From an uncultured Bacteroidales bacterium (GTDB taxonomy: Bacteria > Bacteroidota > Bacteroidia > Bacteroidales > UBA932): a stretch of DNA of 64,000 nt. A program made the position numbers and the translations under genes. The stretch covers positions 1 through 64,000 of the forward strand of contig ONWU01000003.1 in the NCBI GenBank assembly GCA_900321655.1, given 5' to 3'. Below, in pieces: positions 34,926-43,589 of this stretch. Below the pieces are notes generated by a model that made no database searches, was not told the origin of the DNA, and was given only the letters and a program-made list of their open reading frames with translations. Numbering within the stretch: the stretch's first letter is position 1; the number at the start of each line of letters is the position of its first letter.

Positions 34926-35894
34926 ATGCTACTTCAAATCCTAATCCTTCTTGCAGGCCTTGCGCTGGTGGTTTTTGGGGCCGATTATCTGGTGGAAGGT
35001 GCCTCCGGCATCGCCCGCCGCTTCGGTCTGAGCGAGTTTGTCATAGGTCTGACCATAGTGGGGATGGGAACATCGGCCCCGGAGATGGTGGTCAGTTTTA
35101 TCGGCGCTTTTCACGGCAATGCCGATATCTCCGTTGGCAATGTCGTCGGGTCCAACATTTTCAATACCCTGCTTATTCTGGGTATCACGGGCATGCTGCT
35201 CCCGATGGCCATCACCCCGGAAAACCGCCGGCGGGACGTCCCTATGAATATAGTGGTTACTTCCCTTCTTGTTCTGCTGGGTTTCAAGCATACAATTCTA
35301 GGTATCGGAAGTGATGGTTTAAGTAGGGTTGACGGGGCTGTCCTGGTTGCTCTCTTTGCTGTCTATATGTGGATGAGCTTCCGTTCTTCGGGTAGCGGAC
35401 AGACGGATGATTCCCCTGCCGGGGAAGAAACAAAGGAAATCAAGCCCGGCTGGGCAGTCCTGATGATTGTCGGCGGACTGGCGGCCCTTATTTTCGGTGG
35501 TAACCTCTTTGTGGATTCGGCTACGGAGATAGCCCGCGAGCTCGGTGTAAGCGACAAATTCATCGCCATTACCATCCTCGCCGGAGGTACTTCCATGCCG
35601 GAACTAGCCACCTGCATCGCTGCCGCCGTCAAAAAGAAAGGCCAGCTGGCCCTGGGAAATATCATCGGCTCCAATATCTACAATATCCTTCTCATTTTGG
35701 GAGGATCGGCCCTTATCCATCCCCTTTCCTTTGCGGGCATTTCCTATGTGGATATGGGAGTTCTGCTTCTGAGCGCGCTGGTGCTCTGGACAAGTTGTCT
35801 GGTTGGCAAAAAGAACATGCTGGACCGTCTGGACGGGGCTTTCCTGGTTCTTATCTGGGCGGCCTATATGGCTTATCTTATCATGAACCTGTAG
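34926..35894 (+). CDS. CaCA-family sodium/calcium exchanger-like antiporter
   Basis: The 322-residue polytopic protein contains both alpha repeats of the YrbG/CaxA-type family: VGMGTSAPEMVVS in the first half and LAGGTSMPELATC in the second, each followed by GNVVGSNIFNTLL- or GNIIGSNIYNILL-type blocks. It should exchange Ca2+ (or another cation) for Na+ or H+ across the inner membrane. About ten helices fit the length. The barrel protein gene follows after 1 base. Confidence 0.9.
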   Translation: MLLQILILLAGLALVVFGADYLVEGASGIARRFGLSEFVIGLTIVGMGTSAPEMVVSFIGAFHGNADISVGNVVGSNIFNTLLILGITGMLLPMAITPENRRRDVPMNIVVTSLLVLLGFKHTILGIGSDGLSRVDGAVLVALFAVYMWMSFRSSGSGQTDDSPAGEETKEIKPGWAVLMIVGGLAALIFGGNLFVDSATEIARELGVSDKFIAITILAGGTSMPELATCIAAAVKKKGQLALGNIIGSNIYNILLILGGSALIHPLSFAGISYVDMGVLLLSALVLWTSCLVGKKNMLDRLDGAFLVLIWAAYMAYLIMNL

Positions 35895-35895
35895 C

Positions 35896-36681
35896 ATGCG
35901 CAGAGCCTTCCTTCCCATATTCCTTTCCCTGTTCCTGCTGGGCCCTCTTCCGGCCCGTGCCCAGGACAGGCAGCTGGCCAATCACCTGGCCCTGGGGATT
36001 ACGGCCGGGACGGATGGCGCGGGCCTGGAACTGGCACTCCCCTTTTCACCTTTTGTACAGCTGCGCGCCGGCTATTCCATCTTTCCCTATACCGATAAGA
36101 AGACGGTAGACCTGGAAGAGGATTTCAAGGACCAGGATCTGGATTTTGGGGCGGTTCCTGTCTACAGCACCTTGTGGAAATGGGGGACGGGAAAGGTCTT
36201 TTTGGACATCTTCCCGCTGAGAAAGCTGGGCCTCCGTTTTACGGTGGGTGTCTATCTGGGCCCCGGCAAGGTTTTCAACGGCTATGGAGACCTGAGTGAG
36301 CATCTTGAAGAGTCTGATTACACTTCGCGTGTGATTAAATACAATACGTTTTCGTTCACTACCGATGCCCGGGGCAAGGTGCAGGTGGACGGCGCCATGA
36401 AACAGGTGACTCCTTATGTAGGACTGGGCTATGGCCGTGCCATCAAGCCGGACAGCCGGATCCGCTTCAGCGTGGATTTGGGAGGAATCATTACCGGGGG
36501 CCTCACGGTGCAGACGTACAATTATAGCGTGAACAAAAACGGGGAGCCTGTCGTGCTGCACAGCAGTGACCTCAAGGATCCTGTGGACGGCCGCCAGCGG
36601 GACAAAGGCTGGATAGACCGGATAAGCAAGTTTCCCTTTGTTCCCATCCTTAAACTGAACGTGTATATTCTCCTGTTTTAA
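35896..36681 (+). CDS. Outer-membrane beta-barrel-like protein, function unknown
   Basis: The 261-residue protein has a signal peptide (MRRAFLPIFLSLFLLGPLPA, cleavage near ARAQD), followed by alternating beta strands with aromatic ends, such as LRFTVGVYLGPGKVF and YVGLGYGRAI. It ends in hydrophobic and aromatic residues (LNVYILLF), typical of an outer-membrane barrel. I do not recognise a specific family. It is probably co-transcribed with the exchanger gene. Confidence 0.7.
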   Translation: MRRAFLPIFLSLFLLGPLPARAQDRQLANHLALGITAGTDGAGLELALPFSPFVQLRAGYSIFPYTDKKTVDLEEDFKDQDLDFGAVPVYSTLWKWGTGKVFLDIFPLRKLGLRFTVGVYLGPGKVFNGYGDLSEHLEESDYTSRVIKYNTFSFTTDARGKVQVDGAMKQVTPYVGLGYGRAIKPDSRIRFSVDLGGIITGGLTVQTYNYSVNKNGEPVVLHSSDLKDPVDGRQRDKGWIDRISKFPFVPILKLNVYILLF

Positions 36682-36689
36682 AAAAGTAT

Positions 36690-36697
36690 TACCTTTG
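36690..36697 (+). promoter_or_regulatory. Promoter -7 box (TACCTTTG) before the acetyltransferase-like gene
   Basis: TACCTTTG lies 24 bases before the ATG at 36722. No clear -33 box is seen. Confidence 0.5.
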
Positions 36698-36721
36698 CAA
36701 GAGTAACTAAACCCTAAACCT

Positions 36722-37852
36722 ATGTCTGTTACCATCAAGACCGTTCAAACCAAGGCGGAATTCAAGGCTTTTGTCAAGTTTCCCCTGGAATTATATAAGG
36801 GCTGTCCCTACTACGTCCCCAATATCTATTCGGACGAGTTAAGCACCCTGGATCCCGCCAGGAATCCTATGGGCAAGTATTGTAAAACCCGTAAATTCCT
36901 GGCATACAAGGACGGAAAGGTGGCCGGCAGGGTGATAGCCATTATCAATGAGATTGCCAACCGGGACTGGGAGCACGCAGAGGTCCGTTTCGGCTGGATG
37001 GATTTCATCGACGACCAGGAGGTTTCCCGTGCCCTGCTGGAGGCTGTCATTGCTTTCGGCAAGGAAAACGGAATGCACCAGATCAGCGGTCCCCTGGGCT
37101 TCACGGATTTTGACAGCGAAGGTTGCGTGGTGGAAGGTTTTGATGACATTTCCTCCTTTGCCCTCAAATACAATTATCCCTATTATGCCAGGCATTTCGA
37201 AGCGCTGGGTCTTGCCAAGGCCAACGACTGGCTGGAACTCCGTATCTTCGTGCCCAAGGAAGTTCCTGACAAGGTGGTAAGGGCTTCCCGGATGCTGAAG
37301 GAAAGATATGGGCTCCGGGTGAGAAAGGTTTCCCGGAGGGAAGTGAACAGGGAGAATTATGGACAGAAGATCTTCGATCTGATCAACCGCACCTACAGCC
37401 AGTTGTATGATTTTACCATCCTTCCTCCGGAAGTGATTGACGGCTACGTCAAAACATACCTGGGCCTGCTGGATCTGAAGTTTGTCACGCTGGTGGAGGA
37501 TGCAGAAGGTAAGCTGGTGGCCGTTGCCCTCACGATGCCTTCCATTGCCCACGCAGTGCAGAAAAGCCGGGGATACCTGTTCCCCTTTGGCTGGTGGTAT
37601 CTGCTCAAATCCATGTATTGGAAATACGAGGCAGGACTGGAACTCCTTTTGATTGCCGTAGACCCGGAATACCGGAACCGGGGCGTCCATGCCCTCCTTT
37701 TCAACGATATCATCCCGAATATCCAGAAGGGAGGCTTCCAATATGCCGAATCCAACGCGGAGATGGAGAGCAATACCAGCGTCCAGAACCTCTGGAACGC
37801 TTACGACAAGGAACTTAAGCGCCGTCGCCGCGTCTATACCAAAGAGATATAA
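36722..37852 (+). CDS. GNAT-like acetyltransferase-fold protein
   Basis: The 376-residue protein is of a type common in Bacteroidota. The first half (KTRKFLAYKDGKVAGRVIAII) and the C-terminal part (LLLIAVDPEYRNRGVHALLF) both look like GNAT folds; the second has the R-x-x-G-x-x/A acetyl-CoA loop as RNRGVHA. It may be a tandem GNAT protein with one active half. The substrate is unknown. rarA follows immediately after the stop. Confidence 0.7.
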   Translation: MSVTIKTVQTKAEFKAFVKFPLELYKGCPYYVPNIYSDELSTLDPARNPMGKYCKTRKFLAYKDGKVAGRVIAIINEIANRDWEHAEVRFGWMDFIDDQEVSRALLEAVIAFGKENGMHQISGPLGFTDFDSEGCVVEGFDDISSFALKYNYPYYARHFEALGLAKANDWLELRIFVPKEVPDKVVRASRMLKERYGLRVRKVSRREVNRENYGQKIFDLINRTYSQLYDFTILPPEVIDGYVKTYLGLLDLKFVTLVEDAEGKLVAVALTMPSIAHAVQKSRGYLFPFGWWYLLKSMYWKYEAGLELLLIAVDPEYRNRGVHALLFNDIIPNIQKGGFQYAESNAEMESNTSVQNLWNAYDKELKRRRRVYTKEI

Positions 37853-39154
37853 ATGTCTGCTTCTTCCACGATGCTGCCCCCGCTCCCGGAGCGGATGAGG
37901 CCCCGGACCCTGGACCAGTATGTGGGCCAGCGGCACTTGGTGGGTGAAGGTTGCATCCTGCGCAAGATGATTCAGAGCGGGAACCTGAGTTCTTTCATCC
38001 TCTGGGGCCCTCCGGGAGTGGGAAAAACCACCCTGGCTCACATCATAGCTGAAACCCTGGACAGGGATTTCTACACCCTGAGTGCCGTCATGGCCGGGGT
38101 TAAGGATATGCGGGAGGTTTTTGACAAGGCCCGCGGCAATTCCCTCTTCCAGCAAAAAGGTGCCCCCATCCTGTTCATAGACGAAATCCACCGCTTCAAC
38201 AAAGCCCAGCAGGATTCCCTTCTGGGTGCTGTGGAAAACGGAACCATCGTTCTGGTGGGTGCTACCACTGAGAATCCTTCGTTCGAGGTAATCACTCCCC
38301 TTCTGTCCCGTTGCCAGGTCTTTGTCCTGAAACCGCTGGCCAAGGAAGATTTGCAGGTCCTTCTGGAAAGGGCCTTGAAGGAGGATGTTCTTCTGAAGGA
38401 CAAGCCGATTGAACTCCGGGAGAGCGAGGCGCTGATGCGCTATAGCGGAGGAGATGCCAGAAAACTTCTGAACGTGTTGGAGCTGGTGGTGGACGCCCAG
38501 GCCGGTAAATCCCCCATTATTATTGACAACCAGACGGTTACGGATTCCATCCAGGAAAATATGGCCATCTATGACAAGGATGGCGAAATGCACTACGATA
38601 TCATATCGGCCTTTATCAAGAGTATCCGGGGAAGCGACCCCAACGCTGCTATCTATTACCTGGCCCGGATGATTGACGGTGGCGAGGATCCCCTCTTCAT
38701 TGCCCGCCGCCTGTGCCTGAGTGCATCGGAAGACGTAGGCCTGGCCAATCCGAACGCCCTGCTGCTGGCCAATGCCTGCTTCGAGGTTGTTTCCAAGATA
38801 GGAATGCCGGAAGGTCGGATTCCCCTGGCCGAAACCACGGTATACCTGGCTTCCTCCCCCAAGAGCAATGCCTCCTATATGGCCCTGGAAAAGGCCCTTG
38901 CCGAAGTAAAACAGTCGGGTAATCTGCCGGTTCCTCTCCCCATTCGGAATGCTCCTACGCAGCTGATGAAAGACCTGAACTATTCTGATGGCTACAAGTA
39001 TGCCCACGACTATCCGGGGCACTTCGTAGATATGGAGTTCATGCCGGATGCCCTGCGCGGCAAGGTTTTCTACACTCCGGCCGAAAACAAGCACGAAAAT
39101 GCCCTGAAGGCCTATCTGGAAGCCTGCTGGCCTAAATATTATCCCAAAGGTTGA
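37853..39154 (+). CDS. rarA: Replication-associated recombination protein A (RarA/MgsA)
   Basis: The 433-residue AAA+ ATPase has WGPPGVGKTTLAHI (Walker A), ILFIDEIHRFNKAQQD (Walker B, typical of RarA), VGATTENPSFEV (sensor 1) and YSGGDARKLLN (sensor 2). The C-terminal tetramerisation domain has RGSDPNAAIYYLARMI and SASEDVGLANP. It acts at stalled replication forks. Length and motifs are complete. Confidence 0.95.
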   Translation: MSASSTMLPPLPERMRPRTLDQYVGQRHLVGEGCILRKMIQSGNLSSFILWGPPGVGKTTLAHIIAETLDRDFYTLSAVMAGVKDMREVFDKARGNSLFQQKGAPILFIDEIHRFNKAQQDSLLGAVENGTIVLVGATTENPSFEVITPLLSRCQVFVLKPLAKEDLQVLLERALKEDVLLKDKPIELRESEALMRYSGGDARKLLNVLELVVDAQAGKSPIIIDNQTVTDSIQENMAIYDKDGEMHYDIISAFIKSIRGSDPNAAIYYLARMIDGGEDPLFIARRLCLSASEDVGLANPNALLLANACFEVVSKIGMPEGRIPLAETTVYLASSPKSNASYMALEKALAEVKQSGNLPVPLPIRNAPTQLMKDLNYSDGYKYAHDYPGHFVDMEFMPDALRGKVFYTPAENKHENALKAYLEACWPKYYPKG

Positions 39155-39181
39155 ATCGAAGAGTGCCCGGGGGTGCATTTA

Positions 39182-39238
39182 AAGGGGGCGGGGCCCCCTT
39201 GAGTACCCTTCTGTTATCCCTTCGTCAGAAGGGATAAC
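39182..39238. terminator. Two hairpins between convergent rarA and tamL
   Basis: AAGGGGG (39182-39188) pairs with CCCCCTT (39194-39200). GTTATCCCTT (39213-39222) pairs with AAGGGATAAC (39229-39238) and includes the last codons and stop of tamL. Neither is followed by a long T tract, but together they fill the gap between two convergent genes and probably stop transcription both ways. Confidence 0.6.
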
Positions 39239-41405
39239 CTACTCCGAAATGGACGGCGAAATTACCGTTGAGCCACTCGTTGGTGGGGACCCAGCGGTTT
39301 CCTTCGGGGCGCTGAGGGTCTCTTAACCGGATACCCATATCCACGCGGATAAGCAGAAAATTCAAGTTCAGACGGGCGCCGAATCCCCAGTCCAGGGCAA
39401 TGGATTCCGGAAGGGTTTTCAAGGAGAACTTGGCACCGTCCAGGGTGACTTTCGAGACATCCCAGATATTGCCGGCATCTAAAAACAGAGCCCCTTCCAG
39501 CTTGGAGACAAGCGGGAAACGGTATTCTACGTTGCCTTCCAGTTTCATTTCTCCTACCTGGCTCGGGATGGAGAATCCTTCTATGATCTCGGAAGTTCCG
39601 GGACCCAGGCAGCGGGCATTCCAGCCACGCATGGACATGGAGCCGCCCACATAGAACTGCTTGTCGATAGGGGCCGTAGTGGAGTTGCCGTAGGCATAGA
39701 CTATACCTCCTCCCAGGTGCAGGGCCAGGGCCTGCCTGTCTTCCTTTCCAAAACGGAAAACCTTGCCCAGATTAACTTCTGTACGGACATACTGGGCGTA
39801 CGGGGTGTCCCAGATCAAATGCTCTTTATCTTCATTTACGGGCAGTACCTGGTCGAAAAGGCTGATCACATTACCGGAAACGTCCATCGAGACCCGGACA
39901 TAGTGGTACGGAGTCATAGGGACGGAGGACGAATTGGTGGTGTAATACATCATTCCGCTCACACCCATATCGAAGCGGGCCATATAGGCCATAAAGACAA
40001 AGGGATTGGATTCCAGCAGCTTCAGCATAAAATCGTCATCTATGTTATACAGATGCGAGATATTCAGGCGCAGCGGCGAAAGCTGGTAAAAGAGATTCTG
40101 GTTGAGCCTTCCGTTGTAGGTGAAGGCGGTGGAAATGACCGTCCGGCGGAATTCCGGCCTGTCCTGGTAGCTGAAAGCCGCCGTAACATCCGTTCTGGGG
40201 ATGTTGGGACCGGTAAAGATGCGGTTGGGAAGGCCGATGAATTTGGGAAAGCGCAGAGTGGCCGATACGCTGAGGTCTGTGGAATACGCCTTGGTCTTGG
40301 GCTTGAACTGGAAATTGCCTTTCAGGCCCAGGTTCAGCTGCTCTCCTCCGTGGAAAATGTTTCTGTGATAATACGTGAGCTGCGGGGAAATGCCGAACAG
40401 TCCCGTAGAGTTGACAGAGGCCTCCAGATTGGTTTTAAAGCCCTGCAGACCGGAATTGCGAAGGGAAATGGTACAGTCTACCCGGTCTTCCGAGACCGGC
40501 TTCAAGTTAATGTTTACGCCCGTCAGCATGCCCACACTGGCAAAGCGGGCGTAATTGGTGTTGACATCGGCCTCGTTATATAGCTGGCCGGGCCGGAGGA
40601 TATTGAGATTTTCCAGCACGGAAGGGCGTATCTTCAGTTTTTCGGGGTGTGAGATGGTTACATCCCCGAGGAAAAACTTCTTATGCTCTTTGGCCGATGA
40701 CGGGGCATCTCCCAGCGCATAATCCCGGATGGCGTATGTCAGGCGCGCCGTACCGTCGTGCGAGAGGGTATCGGCCTCGAAGGCATAGAAAGACTTGGTG
40801 AAGCCATAGTAGCCCAGGGTTCTGAAGTATGCCGATGAGCGGTCTGCCTCTACCTCCAGGTTGGATTCCGAGAGATACTGTCCGGTGGCTACGCTGGTGT
40901 TGGGAAGGTCTTTCAAAAACTCCTGGCCGAAGGTTCCATAGGAAGGAACTTCATAAGATATCTCGCTGATTTTATAGCGTTTACCAAGCTTTACCGAATA
41001 CGTTACATAAGCTTTCTTCTTGACCACATCCACCTGACTGGTTACCCGGGAGCCGTAGTAACCAATGTACTGGAGGTGACTGGCCAGGTTGGCAGCGCTT
41101 TGCTCTACGCGGGTGGAATCAAAGATGATGGGATCTGCTCCGATTTTCCTCAGAAAGCGTTTGAAGGGAGTGGAGCCGTCTCCGCTCCAGTTGTAAACCG
41201 ACAGCAACGGGTTCACACCCAGGATGTAGGAATTGGGCTTTTGGGCTACGTAAGACCCCAGCTCCGACACCTTGAAGGAAGGATCGTCTGCTACGATGGT
41301 GTTCTTGCGGAGGAGGTACTCCCCTTCTGAAAGGGAACGCGTGGTGCTGCACCCCGCCATCGCCAGCAGGCAAAGGGAAATAAATATGACTTTCCTCGGC
41401 TTCAT
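39225..41405 (-). CDS. tamL: TamL-type BamA/TamA outer-membrane assembly lipoprotein
   Basis: The 726-residue protein has a lipoprotein signal (LLAMAGCSTTRSL), POTRA-like periplasmic repeats (about 120-330, with VKKKAYVTYSVKLGKRYKI), and a C-terminal 16-strand barrel with GGSMSMRGWNARCLGPG (the Omp85 RGW region) and an aromatic end (FAVHFGVGYPF). In Bacteroidota this lipoprotein form replaces TamA and works with TamB; tamB is not next to it here. It may help to insert surface proteins or lipids. The closest promoter box (TATATTTG) ends only 5 bases before the ATG. Confidence 0.88.
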   Translation of the reverse strand: MKPRKVIFISLCLLAMAGCSTTRSLSEGEYLLRKNTIVADDPSFKVSELGSYVAQKPNSYILGVNPLLSVYNWSGDGSTPFKRFLRKIGADPIIFDSTRVEQSAANLASHLQYIGYYGSRVTSQVDVVKKKAYVTYSVKLGKRYKISEISYEVPSYGTFGQEFLKDLPNTSVATGQYLSESNLEVEADRSSAYFRTLGYYGFTKSFYAFEADTLSHDGTARLTYAIRDYALGDAPSSAKEHKKFFLGDVTISHPEKLKIRPSVLENLNILRPGQLYNEADVNTNYARFASVGMLTGVNINLKPVSEDRVDCTISLRNSGLQGFKTNLEASVNSTGLFGISPQLTYYHRNIFHGGEQLNLGLKGNFQFKPKTKAYSTDLSVSATLRFPKFIGLPNRIFTGPNIPRTDVTAAFSYQDRPEFRRTVISTAFTYNGRLNQNLFYQLSPLRLNISHLYNIDDDFMLKLLESNPFVFMAYMARFDMGVSGMMYYTTNSSSVPMTPYHYVRVSMDVSGNVISLFDQVLPVNEDKEHLIWDTPYAQYVRTEVNLGKVFRFGKEDRQALALHLGGGIVYAYGNSTTAPIDKQFYVGGSMSMRGWNARCLGPGTSEIIEGFSIPSQVGEMKLEGNVEYRFPLVSKLEGALFLDAGNIWDVSKVTLDGAKFSLKTLPESIALDWGFGARLNLNFLLIRVDMGIRLRDPQRPEGNRWVPTNEWLNGNFAVHFGVGYPF

Positions 41406-41410
41406 TCATA

Positions 41411-41418
41411 CAAATATA
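41411..41418 (-). promoter_or_regulatory. Possible promoter -7 box (TATATTTG) very close to the tamL start
   Basis: Read on the minus strand this matches TAnnTTTG, but the tamL ATG begins 5 bases after it, so a transcript from it would be almost leaderless. It may instead be a chance match in AT-rich DNA. Confidence 0.3.
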
Positions 41419-41431
41419 ACACTTTTTTACC

Positions 41432-41439
41432 TATATTTG
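41432..41439 (+). promoter_or_regulatory. Promoter -7 box (TATATTTG) of the arginine decarboxylase gene
   Basis: TATATTTG lies 24 bases before the ATG at 41464, in the 58-base gap shared with divergent tamL. It supports that ATG rather than starts further upstream within tamL. Confidence 0.5.
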
Positions 41440-41463
41440 CACACTAATCCTGTTCAGACGGAA

Positions 41464-42864
41464 ATGAAAAACAAGTACATCGACCTAATTGACCAGACCT
41501 TCGACTTCCCCCAGGACGAATTTATGGTAGTGGACGGAAACCTCCTGTTCAACGACATAGACCTGATGGATATCATCGAAAAGTATGGTACCCCGCTGAA
41601 AATCACCTATTTACCTAAGATTTCCTCTCAAATTCAGCGCGCCAAGCGCCTGTTCAAGGTGGCTATGGCCAAGGCCGATTACCAGGGTGAATACCACTAC
41701 AGCTACTGCACCAAGAGTTCGCAGTTCGCCTTCGTGGTGCACGAAGCCCTCAAGAATGACATCCACTTGGAGACTTCATCGGCCTACGACCTGGACCTCA
41801 TCGAGGCCCTGGAGCGGGACGGTTCGGTCAGCAAGGAGGAACTGTTCATCATCTGCAACGGCTTCAAGCGTCCCCAGTATATCCAGAATATTGCCAAACT
41901 CAGAAAGGCCGGCTGGAAGAACATCATCCCCGTCCTGGACAACAAGAATGAATTTGAAGACCTGGCAGACCTCATTCAGGAAGATACGATGATGGGTATC
42001 CGCATCGCTTCCGAAGAAGAGCCCAACTTCGATTTCTATACCTCCCGCCTGGGAATCCGCTATTCGGACATCCTCAAGTTCTACAAAGACACGGTGGCCA
42101 AGTACCCCAACTTCCACCTGAAGATGCTGCACTTTTTCATCAACACCGGTATCCGGGATACGGCCTATTACTGGAACGAACTGTCCAAGTGCGTGAAGGT
42201 ATATTGTGAGCTCAAGGCCATCTGCCCGGAACTGGACAGCCTGAACATCGGCGGCGGCCTTCCCAACAAGACTTCCCTGGCCCAGGATTTTGATTACGAG
42301 TATATGGTGGAGGAGATCATCAACCAGATCAAGGTCACCTGCAATGCGATGGGAGTGGAAGAACCGGATATCTTCACGGAATTCGGCTCCTTCACCGTGG
42401 GAGAAAGCGGGGCCACCATCTTCAAGATCCTGGATATCAAGCAGCAGAACGACCGCGAGAAGTGGTATATGATTGACAACAGCTTTATGACCTGCCTGCC
42501 GGATACCTGGGGCCTTAACCAGCGTTTCATCCTGCTGCCCATCAACAAGTGGAACGACGAGTACCAGCGGGTGTTCCTCGGCGGCCTCACCTGCGACAGC
42601 CAGGACTTCTACAATGCCGATTATCACGCCAACGCCATCTTCCTTCCCACCATCCGCAGCCGCCGGGAAAATCTCTATATCGGCTTTTTCCATACCGGAG
42701 CATACCAGGAAGCCCTTTCCGGCTTTGGCGGAATCAAGCACTGCCTGATGCCTTCTCCCCGTCACATCCTCATAGACCGGGACAAGGAAGGCAATCTGAT
42801 TACTTCCGTCTTTTCGGAAGAACAGACAGCGGAATCTATGCTCAAAGTCCTGGGCTATAAATGA
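41464..42864 (+). CDS. speA: Arginine decarboxylase (fold-III PLP enzyme, SpeA-like)
   Basis: The 466-residue protein starts at the ATG at 41464 (MKNKYIDLIDQTF). YHYSYCTKSSQFAFVV holds the probable PLP lysine in the alanine-racemase-type barrel. LKMLHFFINTGI and SLNIGGGLPNKTS fit barrel strands that hold the phosphate. TEFGSFTVGESG and GGLTCDSQDFYNAD fit the second active-site region. It likely turns arginine into agmatine for polyamine synthesis. It is shorter than the approx. 630-residue SpeA of enteric bacteria but matches a Bacteroidota form. It overlaps the methyltransferase gene (ATGA). Confidence 0.8.
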   Translation: MKNKYIDLIDQTFDFPQDEFMVVDGNLLFNDIDLMDIIEKYGTPLKITYLPKISSQIQRAKRLFKVAMAKADYQGEYHYSYCTKSSQFAFVVHEALKNDIHLETSSAYDLDLIEALERDGSVSKEELFIICNGFKRPQYIQNIAKLRKAGWKNIIPVLDNKNEFEDLADLIQEDTMMGIRIASEEEPNFDFYTSRLGIRYSDILKFYKDTVAKYPNFHLKMLHFFINTGIRDTAYYWNELSKCVKVYCELKAICPELDSLNIGGGLPNKTSLAQDFDYEYMVEEIINQIKVTCNAMGVEEPDIFTEFGSFTVGESGATIFKILDIKQQNDREKWYMIDNSFMTCLPDTWGLNQRFILLPINKWNDEYQRVFLGGLTCDSQDFYNADYHANAIFLPTIRSRRENLYIGFFHTGAYQEALSGFGGIKHCLMPSPRHILIDRDKEGNLITSVFSEEQTAESMLKVLGYK

Positions 42865-43589
42865 TTACCTCCGCCGAAATAAAATTCATCAAGTCGCTGT
42901 CCCAGAAGAAGTTCCGGGACAGCAGCGGTTTATTTGTGGCCGAAGGGGAAAAGCTGGTGGCTGAAGCTCTCTCTTCCCGCTTCGAGGTGGAGAAGGTGTA
43001 TCGCAAGGAAGAGATTGGAGACGCGGCGATGGCCCGCATAACGGGCCTTTCCTCCCCTTCTCCGGCCCTTGCCCTCATCCACAAGCCGGAAGACCTTTCA
43101 AAAGGACAAGTGCCAGAAAAAGGCCTTTTCCTGGCACTGGACGGCATCCGGGATCCGGGGAACCTGGGTACCATCCTGAGGGTGGCAGACTGGTTTGGAA
43201 TAGAGGCCGTTTTCTGCTCTGAGGATACGGTGGACTGTTTCAATCCCAAGGTGGTGCAGGCCACGATGGGCGCCATCTTCCGCGTCCGCATCCATTATAC
43301 GGATATCCCGGCCCTCTGCAAGGGGGTTACCGCCCGCTCCGGCAAGGTGTACGGCACCTTTCTGGACGGAGAGAATTTCTATGCCAGGGAGCTTTCCAAT
43401 GGCCCGGACTCCCCTTCCCTCATCGTTATCGGCAACGAGGCCAACGGCATAACGGAAAAGACGGCCGCCTGTGTGACGGACCGTCTTTATATCCCTCCTT
43501 TTCCGGCCGATGATGCCGGTTCGGAGTCTCTGAATGCGGCGGTGGCTACGGCCATTACCGTAGCCGAATTCCGCCGCCGCTTATTTTAG
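42861..43589 (+). CDS. TrmH/SpoU family RNA 2'-O-methyltransferase
   Basis: The 242-residue protein has an N-terminal substrate-binding domain (FVAEGEKLVAEAL) and the SPOUT knot: LALDGIRDPGNLGTILRVADW, then VIGNEANGIT and GSESLNAAVATAI. These are the SpoU motifs 1-3 for SAM binding. It methylates a ribose in rRNA or tRNA; the site cannot be told. It follows speA with a 4-base overlap and lies convergent to the S37 peptidase gene. Confidence 0.9.
   Translation: MITSAEIKFIKSLSQKKFRDSSGLFVAEGEKLVAEALSSRFEVEKVYRKEEIGDAAMARITGLSSPSPALALIHKPEDLSKGQVPEKGLFLALDGIRDPGNLGTILRVADWFGIEAVFCSEDTVDCFNPKVVQATMGAIFRVRIHYTDIPALCKGVTARSGKVYGTFLDGENFYARELSNGPDSPSLIVIGNEANGITEKTAACVTDRLYIPPFPADDAGSESLNAAVATAITVAEFRRRLF

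Noticed and set aside
36839..39178. A 779-codon minus-strand open frame opposite the acetyltransferase and rarA genes
   Set aside because: It spans two well-supported plus-strand genes and shows no recognisable domain.
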